Part shown: positions 16,863 through 24,357 of the stretch, in pieces
How the letters are laid out: each line of letters opens with the position of its first letter
How positions within the stretch are numbered: the first letter of the stretch is position 1
Source of the DNA: Planktosalinus lacus
GTDB lineage: Bacteria > Bacteroidota > Bacteroidia > Flavobacteriales > Flavobacteriaceae
DNA: 64,000 nucleotides
Assembly (NCBI RefSeq): GCF_014640155.1
Contig: NZ_BMGK01000007.1
Coordinates: 165,029 to 229,028 of the forward strand
Direction of reading: 5' to 3'
Position numbers and translations under genes: made by a program
The notes under the pieces: model-generated
What the model was told of the DNA's origin: nothing
Database searches by the model: none
Seen by the model: the letters and a program-made list of their open reading frames with translations, nothing else

Positions 16863-17441
16863 ATGCTCACCGAACAACAACTCATGGAAAGAAGCGGCTC
16901 AAGCTGCGAAATCTGTAACGCCACTGAAAACCTCAAAAGTTATAACCTGCCCAATTCACCAGGCGATATAGCCGAAACCAATGTATTGCTTTGTGAAACC
17001 TGTTTAAGCCAAATAGAAAACCCCGAAACCATAGACCCTAACCACTGGCGGAGCTTAAACGACAGTATGTGGAGTACTGTGCCGGCAGTACAAGTGTTTT
17101 CATGGCGCATGCTAAACCGTCTCAAAGCCGAAGGCTGGCCGCAGGATTTACTCGATATGATGTATCTCGATGAAGAAACCCTGGCCTGGGCAAAAGCAGA
17201 TGGAGACGATCTTGCTTCAGGGGATAAAATTATTCACAGGGATAGCAATGGCGCTGTTCTGGAAGCCGGAGACACGGTGGTTTTAATCAAAGATCTGGAT
17301 GTAAAAGGCTCTTCTTTAACAGCTAAACGGGGTACAGCTGTAAGACGCATTTCTTTAGTGTACGACAATGCTGAACAAATTGAAGGCAAAGTGGAAGGAC
17401 AACAGATTGTGATACTGACTAAGTTTGTGAAGAAGGTGTGA
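16863..17441 (+). CDS. PhnA/YjdM family protein
   Basis: A 192-residue protein. The N-terminal zinc ribbon has Cys pairs in SSCEICNA and LLCETCLS, followed by a tryptophan-containing linker and the C-terminal PhnA domain (KIIHRDSNGAVLEAGDTVVLIKDLDVKGSS, then TAKRGTAVRRI). Despite the name PhnA, members of the YjdM type are not shown to be phosphonoacetate hydrolases, and no phosphonate genes are nearby. A TACATTTG box at 16839-16846 lies 16 bp before the start. The gene stands alone between the repressor and the AT-rich island. Confidence 0.92.
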   Translation: MLTEQQLMERSGSSCEICNATENLKSYNLPNSPGDIAETNVLLCETCLSQIENPETIDPNHWRSLNDSMWSTVPAVQVFSWRMLNRLKAEGWPQDLLDMMYLDEETLAWAKADGDDLASGDKIIHRDSNGAVLEAGDTVVLIKDLDVKGSSLTAKRGTAVRRISLVYDNAEQIEGKVEGQQIVILTKFVKKV

Positions 17442-17538
17442 GTTAAAGATGTAAGACTACAAGACTTATGACATAAGATAAAAAAACCTGTCTTGTTTGG
17501 TTACAGAGGTATTTATTAAAACAATAAGAGCGAACGTA

Positions 17539-17778
17539 TTAGTGTTTACCCCCCCCCTGATATGTCTTTTTCTTAGGAGTATAGTCTGTAAAATAGTCAA
17601 AATTCACTTCAAATTGACTAACTAACTTTTGCACCAGAGAAAAAGAAAGGGTAGTGGTTGAACCATTTTCTATCTTACTTAATGTGGCTTGGGAAATATC
17701 TAAAGTAAAAGCCAATTCTTCTTGAGTAATATTATTCTCTTCACGTAATGATTTTATTTTAAAACCTAAATTGCTCAT
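17539..17778 (-). CDS. small XRE-family transcriptional regulator
   Basis: A 79-residue helix-turn-helix protein (IKSLREENNITQEELAFTLDISQATLSKIENG, residues about 7-38) followed by a short helical part with FDYFTDY, and nothing else. It is read away from the cysteine-rich peptide gene, with a 186 bp intergenic region holding a direct and an inverted repeat that are plausible binding sites. Codons 75-77 (GGG) sit in a run of nine C on the plus strand (17549-17557), a possible slippage site close to the C-terminus. The target genes are not known. Confidence 0.88.
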   Translation of the reverse strand: MSNLGFKIKSLREENNITQEELAFTLDISQATLSKIENGSTTTLSFSLVQKLVSQFEVNFDYFTDYTPKKKTYQGGGKH

Positions 17779-17827
17779 AGATATTTACACTAGAGTGCAA
17801 TGTATTAATAATCAATATTTTAAAAAA

Positions 17828-17878
17828 GGGTGTTTTTCCTGTATTTTAAAGAGGGTTTTTCCTATATTATTAGGAAAA
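17828..17878. promoter_or_regulatory. candidate operators between the small XRE gene and the cysteine-rich peptide gene
   Basis: Two near-identical copies of GGGT(GT)TTTTCCTRTATT lie in direct orientation at 17828-17845 and 17853-17868, about 24 bp apart. The second copy is part of an inverted repeat TTTTCCTA-N6-TAGGAAAA (17857-17864 and 17871-17878). Paired repeats between divergent genes, one of which encodes an XRE protein, are typical of autoregulatory operators. Assignment to this regulator is inferred from position only. Confidence 0.45.
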
Positions 17879-17964
17879 GATGCATTTTATTCCAATTAGA
17901 ATAGGCTAATCGAGTTTAAATAGAGAATTTTAATTCAATAATTAACCTTAAAACCTATTTAATC

Positions 17965-18195
17965 ATGAAAAAAGCACTTAAAATTTTATCTTTATTATTA
18001 GTAACATTCGCAATGTTTTCAATGAAAAGCAGCAATTTATCAAAATCACAAGAAAATAAAGGACCGTTTTGGGGGACATCTTGTGGGGAAGTTTGGTGTA
18101 TGCCAAACGGTCAATGTTATCAGACATGTTGTTATTATGTATTTTGGATAAATACTGGATGTGAAATTGTTGGAGCAGGGAATCAGCAACAATAG
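17965..18195 (+). CDS. small secreted cysteine-rich peptide, unrecognised family
   Basis: A 76-residue precursor with a clear signal peptide (MKKALKILSLLLVTFAMFS) and a mature part of roughly 50 residues holding six cysteines in the order C-x4-C-x5-C-x3-CC-x9-C, plus many aromatics (FWG, VWC, CYYVFW). The vicinal CC is reminiscent of disulfide-knotted peptides, but the spacing is not one I can assign. Flavobacteria encode other short exported peptides such as the NVEALA type; that motif is absent. An 11 bp stem-loop follows the stop, so it is likely the most abundant product of its transcript. Function unknown. Confidence 0.75.
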   Translation: MKKALKILSLLLVTFAMFSMKSSNLSKSQENKGPFWGTSCGEVWCMPNGQCYQTCCYYVFWINTGCEIVGAGNQQQ

Positions 18196-18201
18196 AAAAT
18201 T

Positions 18202-18240
18202 TACTACTGCTATTTACTAGCAGTAGTATTCCTTCTTTTT
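18202..18240 (+). terminator. stem-loop after the cysteine-rich peptide gene
   Basis: A perfect 11 bp stem (TACTACTGCTA at 18202-18212 and TAGCAGTAGTA at 18218-18228) with a 5-base loop, followed by a T-rich tail (TTCCTTCTTTTT). It lies between the peptide gene and the next gene in the same direction, so it may terminate most transcripts and allow limited read-through. Confidence 0.7.
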
Positions 18241-18252
18241 AATTAAAAAATC

Positions 18253-19113
18253 ATGAAATCAGCAATTGTCATTTTAGCGCTTTTGTCAAACTCATTTCTT
18301 TTTTCTCAAAAAATTGAAATTGTAGATTCAATTCATGGGAATAAATTACCATATGCATTGGTTATAGATAGTGAAATTGCTTTTTATACTGACGAAGATG
18401 GTGTTTTTGATATCGGGAGTATTAAATCTGACACAATTTCCATAAAATTCTTGGGATACAAGGAAAAGAAAATCGCAAGAACAAACCTCAAAAAAGGGGT
18501 TGTTATGATGACACCAGAAAAAATTATATTAAAAGAAGTTGTAATTCACAACCAAGAAAAACCTTTTATAATTGGTTATAGCAAAAAAAAGCCCAAAAAT
18601 TTCAATTCTTGGCCCTTATCTATAGGGAATGAAATACTTGTAAACCTTTTACCTAAAGAAAACTTAAAGGATTCAGAAATCATATTATTAAAAATTAAGT
18701 TAGAAAAAAATAGATTTCAAAAAGGACAAAATAATAACATAATTGCAACTTACAGAATTAATTTTTACAACGATAACCTTGGCATTTTACACAGCAGTAT
18801 ACCTGACGAAGTGAACATTAACACAAAAGATGAAATTATTATTAAAATACCAGAAAACACTGTATTTTTTCAAAAAACTGGTATTTGGATAGGATTGGAA
18901 TTCTTGAGAATTAATGATATGGATAATAATGAATTAAATACTATTCATCCACAATTAACAGAAGTAATTTCAGATGGTTTCAAAGCAAAGACATATTTTA
19001 AATTTCATTTAGACCCAAATAAAGAAATGTTTGATTTAAATGAGATTTTAAAGCAATCCGGTGCTGGTGATATCAACAGAAATTTAAATATTTCATTAAT
19101 TGTTAGAAAATAA
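18253..19113 (+). CDS. secreted protein with carboxypeptidase-regulatory-like domain, paralogue of the 38075-39046 gene
   Basis: A 286-residue exported protein. The signal peptide (MKSAIVILALLSNSFLFSQ) is followed by a CarboxypepD_reg-like beta domain (residues about 20-95: SIHGNKLPYALV, FYTDEDGVFDIG, IKFLGYKEKKI) and a second beta-rich domain with YRINFYNDNLG. The same architecture and the same second-domain signature occur in the protein encoded at 38075-39046 (RVKFYENDNGLPG). It begins 57 bp after the cysteine-rich peptide stop, in the same direction and with the same AT-rich, Ile/Asn/Lys-rich composition. It may be an envelope partner of the peptide; no enzymatic motif is visible. Confidence 0.8.
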   Translation: MKSAIVILALLSNSFLFSQKIEIVDSIHGNKLPYALVIDSEIAFYTDEDGVFDIGSIKSDTISIKFLGYKEKKIARTNLKKGVVMMTPEKIILKEVVIHNQEKPFIIGYSKKKPKNFNSWPLSIGNEILVNLLPKENLKDSEIILLKIKLEKNRFQKGQNNNIIATYRINFYNDNLGILHSSIPDEVNINTKDEIIIKIPENTVFFQKTGIWIGLEFLRINDMDNNELNTIHPQLTEVISDGFKAKTYFKFHLDPNKEMFDLNEILKQSGAGDINRNLNISLIVRK

Positions 19114-19189
19114 TAAAGAAATCAAATATTTATTTAAAATCGATTTTGAACAAGTTTGTAAAGAAGTTTTTATTTTTAGCCTTAAAATT

Positions 19190-20578
19190 TTACTTTTTCA
19201 TCTCCGTAAAATAATGAAAAAACTGCGGGATGGTTTCAATCCCCTTCAGGTAATTCCAGATACCGAAATGTTCATTGGGTGAGTGAATGGCATCACTGTC
19301 CAGACCAAAGCCCATCAGTATGGTTTTGCTTTTCAGCTCTTTTTCAAACAAGGCAACAATTGGGATACTGCCACCGCTGCGTTGCGGGATGGGTGTTTTA
19401 CCGAAAGTGGCTTCATAAGCTTTTTCAGCGGCACGGTATTCCAGACTGTCGATGGGTGTTACATAAGCGGTTCCACCGTGGTGTGGTGTGACTTTTACTT
19501 TAACGGCTTTCGGAGCGATGGACTCGAAATGGTTTTTGAACAGGTCGGTGATTTCTTTCCAGTCCTGATCGGGCACCAGGCGCATGCTTATTTTCGCGTA
19601 AGCTTTACTGGCAATCACCGTTTTGGCACCTTCACCGGTATAACCGCCCCAAATTCCGTTTACGTCCAATGTTGGGCGGATTGAATTTCGCTCATTGGTG
19701 GTATAGCCTTTTTCACCATACACATCATTGATGTCCAGTGCCTTTTTATAAGCGTCAAGACTGAAAGGGGCTTCGGCCATTTTTTCTCTTTCTTTCGTAG
19801 TAAGTTCTTCTACTTTATCGTAAAATCCAGGAATGGTGATATGATTGTTTTCATCGTGCAAGGAGGCAATCATTTTTGCCAGCACATTGATGGGGTTGGC
19901 CACGGCACCGCCATACAAACCGGAGTGTAAATCACGGTTGGGTCCTGTGACTTCCACTTCCACATAACTTAGTCCGCGTAAACCGGTGGTGATGGATGGA
20001 ACATCTTTGGCAATCATTCCGGTATCGCTGATGAGAATAACATCATTAGAGAGCTTTTCACGGTTACGTTCCAAAAACCATCCCAGGCTCACACTGCCCA
20101 CTTCTTCTTCACCTTCTATCATAAACTTGACGTTGCACGGTAATTGGTTGGTTTGGGTCATATATTCCATCGCCTTCACATGCATATACATCTGCCCTTT
20201 ATCGTCGCAAGAACCCCGGGCGTATATTGCACCTTCGGGATGGGTATCTGTTTTTTTAATAACAGGCTCAAACGGCGGACTCTCCCACAAATCCAGCGGA
20301 TCGGGTGGTTGCACGTCATAGTGGCCATACACCAGAACGGTGGGCAGGTTTTTATCGATTATTTTTTCGCCATATACGATGGGGTATCCGGGTGTTTCAC
20401 AGATTTCAACCACATCACAACCGGCTTTTTCAAGGCTGGTTTTAACAGCTTCAGCAGTAGCAATCACATCTTTTTTATAAGCAGAATCGGCACTGATAGA
20501 TGGGATTTTAAGTAAGTCAATGAGTTCGTTGAGAAAACGTTCTTTGTTTTCTTCAATATAATTTTTTGCGCTCTTCAT
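19190..20578 (-). CDS. M20 family dipeptidase
   Basis: A 462-residue zinc-dependent peptidase of the M20/M25/M40 family, probably a cytosolic dipeptidase of the carnosinase/CNDP type. Metal-binding segments are VLVYGHYDVQP (H), the DDKGQ bridging-aspartate segment, the general-base EGEEEVGS and the C-terminal SDAIHSPNEHF histidine. A lid/dimerisation domain occupies the middle (about 195-370). It converges on the secreted-protein gene to its left, and the 340 bp to its right hold the tRNA-Leu gene. No operon partner. Confidence 0.95.
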   Translation of the reverse strand: MKSAKNYIEENKERFLNELIDLLKIPSISADSAYKKDVIATAEAVKTSLEKAGCDVVEICETPGYPIVYGEKIIDKNLPTVLVYGHYDVQPPDPLDLWESPPFEPVIKKTDTHPEGAIYARGSCDDKGQMYMHVKAMEYMTQTNQLPCNVKFMIEGEEEVGSVSLGWFLERNREKLSNDVILISDTGMIAKDVPSITTGLRGLSYVEVEVTGPNRDLHSGLYGGAVANPINVLAKMIASLHDENNHITIPGFYDKVEELTTKEREKMAEAPFSLDAYKKALDINDVYGEKGYTTNERNSIRPTLDVNGIWGGYTGEGAKTVIASKAYAKISMRLVPDQDWKEITDLFKNHFESIAPKAVKVKVTPHHGGTAYVTPIDSLEYRAAEKAYEATFGKTPIPQRSGGSIPIVALFEKELKSKTILMGFGLDSDAIHSPNEHFGIWNYLKGIETIPQFFHYFTEMKK

Positions 20579-20634
20579 AGTAAGGTTTTATTGAAACGTA
20601 AAACTACGAAAATCTCTCATTTTTATAAAGGAAG

Positions 20635-20667
20635 TTGTTTTTTTATTCCAATCTTTGTTTATCTTTG
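20635..20667 (+). promoter_or_regulatory. promoter of tRNA-Leu
   Basis: Bacteroidota-type promoter: -33 TTG at 20635-20637, spacer of 22 bp, and -7 box TATCTTTG at 20660-20667, an exact TAnnTTTG. Transcription would begin about 20 bp before the mature tRNA. Confidence 0.75.
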
Positions 20668-20693
20668 CACCCACTTAAAACAAAAATCCAAAT

Positions 20694-20775
20694 GCGGGCG
20701 TGGTGGAATTGGTAGACACGCTAGACTTAGGATCTAGTGCCGCAAGGTGTGAGAGTTCGAGTCTCTCCGCCCGCA
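20694..20775 (+). tRNA. tRNA-Leu, anticodon UAG
   Basis: An 82-base cloverleaf. The acceptor stem GCGGGCG (20694-20700) pairs with CGCCCGC (20768-20774), with discriminator A at 20775. The D arm contains GGTAGACA, the anticodon stem is CTAGA/TCTAG with loop CTTAGGA (anticodon TAG, reading CUN leucine codons), a class II long variable arm follows (TGCCGCAAGGTG), and the T arm has GTTCGAGTC. The 3' CCA is not encoded. The remaining non-coding DNA of this 340 bp interval shows only its promoter, its terminator and the AT-rich ftsX leader. Confidence 0.98.
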
Positions 20776-20781
20776 CAAAAG

Positions 20782-20810
20782 AAAGCTTCTCAGCAATGAG
20801 GAGCTTTTTG
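20782..20810 (+). terminator. terminator of tRNA-Leu
   Basis: Stem AAAGCTTCTCA (20782-20792) with TGAGGAGCTTT (20797-20807), one U-G wobble, GCAA tetraloop and a T run, directly after the tRNA. Confidence 0.85.
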
Positions 20811-20918
20811 TATTTATAAAATATACTTTTTCTTTCATTTTTAAGTTATTTCAGGTGAAATTAGCACTTTAAAGTTGCTTAACTTTAGTATTTTTACAGC
20901 AGTAAACAACAATGTCCT

Positions 20919-21797
20919 ATGAGCACCTCTTTTGAAAAATACCAGAAACGCAGGTTGATTTCATCTTATTTTTCTGTAGTTATTAGCATTTCACTGGTGT
21001 TATTTCTACTGGGTATGTTAGGGCTATTAGTATTAAACACAAAAAAGGTAGCAGATCATTTTAAGGAACAAATTGCACTGAGTATTTATTTAAAAGAAAC
21101 CGCCAAGGAGGTAGAGATTACGCAGTTGCAAAAAAGTCTTTCTCTGGCCGATTATACAAAGAGTGCTGTTTATGTTCCAAAAGAGGAAGCTGCTGAAAAA
21201 TTAAGTGTTGAGATTGGTGAAGATTTTATTGATTATTTGGGTGATAATCCGTTGCAAAACTCTATTGATGTGTTTTTAAATGCAGACTTTGTCACACCGG
21301 AACTAATGGAAGAAATCACCAATGAATTACTGGCAAAAGGTTTTGTAGATGAGGTAATTTATGACAAGCCCCTCATCGCATTGCTCAATGACAATATCAA
21401 GAGAATTAGTTTTTGGGTGCTTATTATTAGTGGAGTTTTTACTTTTATTGCAGTCTTGCTGATCAACAGCTCGATAAGATTATCTGTTTATTCGAAGCGA
21501 TTTACCATCAAAACCATGCAAATGGTGGGAGCTACTAAAAGTTTTATCAGAAAGCCCTTTATTTGGAAAAGCATTAAACTGGGCGTTGTTGGAATTTTTG
21601 TGGCGTGGATTGGAATGGGAGTGGTAATATATTCTCTCAATAAAACGTTTCCTGAGCTGTTATTGATTGAACAACCCTTAATACTAGGAGCTATGTTCCT
21701 TTCAATTTTTGTTTTAGGGGTTTTCATCTCTTGGTTGAGTACCTTCTTTGCAACTCAACGATTTTTGAATTTGAGAACAGACGAGCTATATTATTAA
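20919..21797 (+). CDS. ftsX: cell division ABC-type membrane subunit FtsX
   Basis: A 292-residue inner-membrane protein that with the FtsE ATPase activates peptidoglycan hydrolases at the septum. One N-terminal helix (about 22-42), a periplasmic domain (about 43-160) and three C-terminal helices (about 165-190, 215-240, 255-280) give the four-helix FtsX topology. The terminal cytosolic ATQRFLNLRTDELYY matches flavobacterial homologues. FtsE is not adjacent. It heads an ftsX-DUF3098-uppP-truB cluster read rightward, combining septal hydrolysis control with undecaprenyl phosphate recycling. Confidence 0.95.
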   Translation: MSTSFEKYQKRRLISSYFSVVISISLVLFLLGMLGLLVLNTKKVADHFKEQIALSIYLKETAKEVEITQLQKSLSLADYTKSAVYVPKEEAAEKLSVEIGEDFIDYLGDNPLQNSIDVFLNADFVTPELMEEITNELLAKGFVDEVIYDKPLIALLNDNIKRISFWVLIISGVFTFIAVLLINSSIRLSVYSKRFTIKTMQMVGATKSFIRKPFIWKSIKLGVVGIFVAWIGMGVVIYSLNKTFPELLLIEQPLILGAMFLSIFVLGVFISWLSTFFATQRFLNLRTDELYY

Positions 21798-21832
21798 ACA
21801 AAAGATTTTAGACAATAGAATAATTTATACTC

Positions 21833-22087
21833 ATGGGAGAACAAAAAAGAAAGTTAGAAAACAAAGAAGAATTTATCTTTCAAAAGGAAAACTATAAATG
21901 GATGTTTATTGGCCTTGGGTTTATTGCCCTGGGGTTTATCCTGATGGTGGGGGGTGGTAGTGACGACCCCAATGTGTTCAACCCTGAGATTTATAATTGG
22001 AGACGCATCAGGTTAGCACCGGCACTCATCCTGATAGGATTTGCCATTGAAGTCTATGCCATTTTATTGAACCCAAATAAAAAGTAG
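21833..22087 (+). CDS. DUF3098 small membrane protein
   Basis: An 84-residue protein with two transmembrane helices (about 22-42 and 59-79) joined by the short loop GGGSDDPNVFNPEIYNWRR, matching DUF3098. No function has been assigned to the family. Its fixed position between ftsX and uppP, with its stop directly followed by the uppP start, argues for a role in envelope or cell-wall metabolism. Confidence 0.92.
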   Translation: MGEQKRKLENKEEFIFQKENYKWMFIGLGFIALGFILMVGGGSDDPNVFNPEIYNWRRIRLAPALILIGFAIEVYAILLNPNKK

Positions 22088-22882
22088 ATGACGTATCTTG
22101 ATGCATTGATCCTTGGCGCAGTCCAGGGGTTGACGGAGTTTTTACCGGTGTCTTCCAGTGGTCATCTTGAGATTGGAAAAGCTTTATTAGGCGATCAAAG
22201 CATTCCGCAAGAAAGCTTATTGTTTACTGTGGTAGTACATTTTGCCACAGCACTGAGCACCGTAATTGTTTTTAGAAAAGATATAATCGAAATTTTTCAA
22301 GGCCTCTTTCAGTTCAAATGGAATGAGGAATTTAAATACTCCCTCAAAATAATTTTATCGATGGTCCCAGCGGTTTTTATCGGTCTGGTTTTTAGTGACC
22401 AACTGGAGTCGCTTTTTAGTGGTGATATACTCTTTGTAGGGTTTATGTTAATCATCACGGCCTTGCTTTTATGGCTTGCAGATAAAGCCAAAAACACAAC
22501 TAAAAAAGTAACCTTTCAAAATGCTTTTGTCATTGGTGTGGCACAGGCCATTGCCATTCTTCCCGGTATTTCCCGTAGTGGAGCTACCATTGCGACATCG
22601 GTATTATTGGGTATTGACAGGGCACGAGCGGCACGATTTTCCTTTTTGATGGTCGTCCCTTTAATTCTTGGGAAAATGGCCAAAGACATTTTAAGTGGGG
22701 ACATTTCAAACGAAACAGCCAATCTGGGCATATTGATCGCGGGCTTCGCAGCAGCCTTTGTTTTTGGCATCATTGCCTGTACCTGGATGATTGCGATTGT
22801 AAAGAAAAGCAAGCTGTCTTATTTTGCCGTGTATTGCTTTATCGTTGGGGTGATTTCTATTGTGTTTGGGTATTATAATTAA
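22088..22882 (+). CDS. uppP: undecaprenyl-diphosphatase
   Basis: A 264-residue polytopic membrane enzyme (UppP/BacA) dephosphorylating undecaprenyl pyrophosphate to regenerate the lipid carrier for peptidoglycan and polysaccharide synthesis. The two family motifs are present: GLTEFLPVSSSGHLEIG (about 15-31) and LPGISRSGATIATS (about 157-170), with about eight hydrophobic helices. It starts at the base after the DUF3098 stop and ends 4 bp before truB. It also confers basal bacitracin tolerance in other bacteria. Confidence 0.97.
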   Translation: MTYLDALILGAVQGLTEFLPVSSSGHLEIGKALLGDQSIPQESLLFTVVVHFATALSTVIVFRKDIIEIFQGLFQFKWNEEFKYSLKIILSMVPAVFIGLVFSDQLESLFSGDILFVGFMLIITALLLWLADKAKNTTKKVTFQNAFVIGVAQAIAILPGISRSGATIATSVLLGIDRARAARFSFLMVVPLILGKMAKDILSGDISNETANLGILIAGFAAAFVFGIIACTWMIAIVKKSKLSYFAVYCFIVGVISIVFGYYN

Positions 22883-22886
22883 AAAT

Positions 22887-23597
22887 ATGAATTATACTGC
22901 AGCATCTTTCCAGGAAGGTCAAATCCTTTTAATTGACAAACCCCTGAATTGGACTTCTTTTCAGGTGGTCAATAAAGTGCGGTGGTTGATTAAAAAACAG
23001 TTCAAGCTAAAAAAAATAAAAGTGGGTCATGCGGGCACATTAGACCCGTTAGCAACCGGTCTTTTAATCATTTGCACGGGGAAGTTCACCAAGCAAATAG
23101 ACACTTATCAGGGCCAGGAAAAAGAATATACCGGCACCTTTACCTTGGGAGCCACTACGCCCAGCTTTGATTTGGAAACCGAAATCAATGAGCGTTTTGA
23201 TATTTCCAATCTTACCGAAGAAAAGATACACGCTGCCACACACCAATTCATCGGCGAAATACAGCAACAACCTCCCGTTTTTTCAGCCTTAAAAAAAGAT
23301 GGTAAACGATTGTATGAATTCGCCCGAAGCGGTGAAGATGTGGAAGTCGCATTCAGGACTGTGCATGTTTCAGTATTTGAAATTACACGAATTTCCCTGC
23401 CGGAAGTAGATTTCAGGGTGCAATGCAGCAAAGGCACATACATCCGTTCGTTGGCTCATGACTTTGGGAAAGTTTTAGAAAATGGCGCCCATCTTTCGGC
23501 TTTGCGGCGTACAAAAATTGGTAATTTTTCGGTTGAAAATGCATTGCAAATAGAAGGGTTTGAAAGCAATTTAAAGCTTTCAAACCCTTCAGATTAA
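22887..23597 (+). CDS. truB: tRNA pseudouridine(55) synthase
   Basis: A 236-residue enzyme forming pseudouridine 55 in the T loop of tRNAs. It shows LIDKPLNWTSFQVVNKV, the catalytic aspartate motif GHAGTLDPLATGLL and the KGTYIRSLAHDFG motif. The open frame extends to a TTG at 22860, but the ATG at 22887 is preferred because homologues start there and it follows uppP by 4 bp. A perfect 15 bp palindromic stem-loop (23553-23590) is embedded in the last codons, so the C-terminal residues (GFESNLKLSNP) are encoded by a repeat-like element. Confidence 0.95.
   Translation: MNYTAASFQEGQILLIDKPLNWTSFQVVNKVRWLIKKQFKLKKIKVGHAGTLDPLATGLLIICTGKFTKQIDTYQGQEKEYTGTFTLGATTPSFDLETEINERFDISNLTEEKIHAATHQFIGEIQQQPPVFSALKKDGKRLYEFARSGEDVEVAFRTVHVSVFEITRISLPEVDFRVQCSKGTYIRSLAHDFGKVLENGAHLSALRRTKIGNFSVENALQIEGFESNLKLSNPSD
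23553..23590. repeat. perfect 15 bp inverted repeat inside the end of truB
   Basis: Arms GAAGGGTTTGAAAGC (23553-23567) and GCTTTCAAACCCTTC (23576-23590) are exact reverse complements around an 8-base loop (AATTTAAA). No T run follows directly, so it is not a textbook terminator, though it could act as one on either strand between the convergent truB and thioredoxin-like genes. The AGGGTTT core also occurs in the palindrome at 16794-16825. Confidence 0.85.
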
Positions 23598-23609
23598 TTA
23601 ACACTAACA

Positions 23610-24242
23610 CTATTCAATTTTGTTTAGCATGGCTATTTGGTCAACAATGATGCCTACGCCTTTATCTTTGTTGTACCATTTTTGCAAATCATGTTTAAAT
23701 TCGGGAGTTAAATTGCCATTAATGCTTTTGAAATCGACTACCATTTTTGTAGCCTCTGAAGGTCTTGGGCCCCAGGTATAAAGCACTTCGTTTTTTTCGT
23801 TTAAGGCAATTAATTTAGGAATAGATTGAGCGCCATCTGTTAAAAAAGCATTGATTAAGGCTTCGTTTTCATCACGGTAGACCAGCTTTAGCTCAATATT
23901 GTCAGTACTCTCGGCTATTTTATTTAATACCGGAATCACTTGAGCAGCATCGCCACACCAGGTTTCAGTAATGACCAACCAGGTGATTTTTTTGTCAAGT
24001 TTATTGATTTTTTGTTTGTGTGCATTGTCTAAATCAATACTCTTGTCAAGGCGTTTCATACGCTTATAATTTAATGCGGTATAGTCAATCAGTATTTCAG
24101 ATTGATCAGGTCCTGAAGTGGCTTCTTCTATCGAAAAAGCGTTCATTTGCTCAAGATAAGCTTTGTAAGACATTGCAGATGACAATGCCTTTTCAATTAC
24201 TTTTTCACTAAGTGAAGTGAATGCAATTACAATTGAATTCAT
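23610..24242 (-). CDS. thioredoxin-fold protein lacking the resolving cysteine
   Basis: A 210-residue cytosolic protein with a helical N-terminal third and a thioredoxin-like domain from about residue 85. The active-site region reads ETWCGDA, so only the first cysteine of the CxxC motif is present, and a cis-proline segment (QSIPKLIAL) follows. This matches a thioredoxin-family group common in Flavobacteriaceae whose role is not established; a monothiol or binding function is likelier than dithiol reduction. It converges with truB and is divergent from tag. The exact N-terminus is uncertain because homologues vary there. Confidence 0.82.
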   Translation of the reverse strand: MNSIVIAFTSLSEKVIEKALSSAMSYKAYLEQMNAFSIEEATSGPDQSEILIDYTALNYKRMKRLDKSIDLDNAHKQKINKLDKKITWLVITETWCGDAAQVIPVLNKIAESTDNIELKLVYRDENEALINAFLTDGAQSIPKLIALNEKNEVLYTWGPRPSEATKMVVDFKSINGNLTPEFKHDLQKWYNKDKGVGIIVDQIAMLNKIE

Positions 24243-24357
24243 AGGTTAAGATTTTAGGTTATTTGGGTCGCAAGAACTATGGAAAACTTTCACAATTAAA
24301 AATCTTCGAGTATATTCGTTTGCGTTACAAATATAAAATAAACATTATTAATAGAAT

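Noticed and set aside
16863..17441. PhnA-like protein as a phosphonate-degrading enzyme
   Set aside because: The YjdM-type family is not shown to hydrolyse phosphonoacetate and no phn genes are nearby.
19283..20515. Several open frames opposite the M20 peptidase gene
   Set aside because: They are antisense to a complete, motif-bearing peptidase and show cysteine/tryptophan-rich, domain-less translations.
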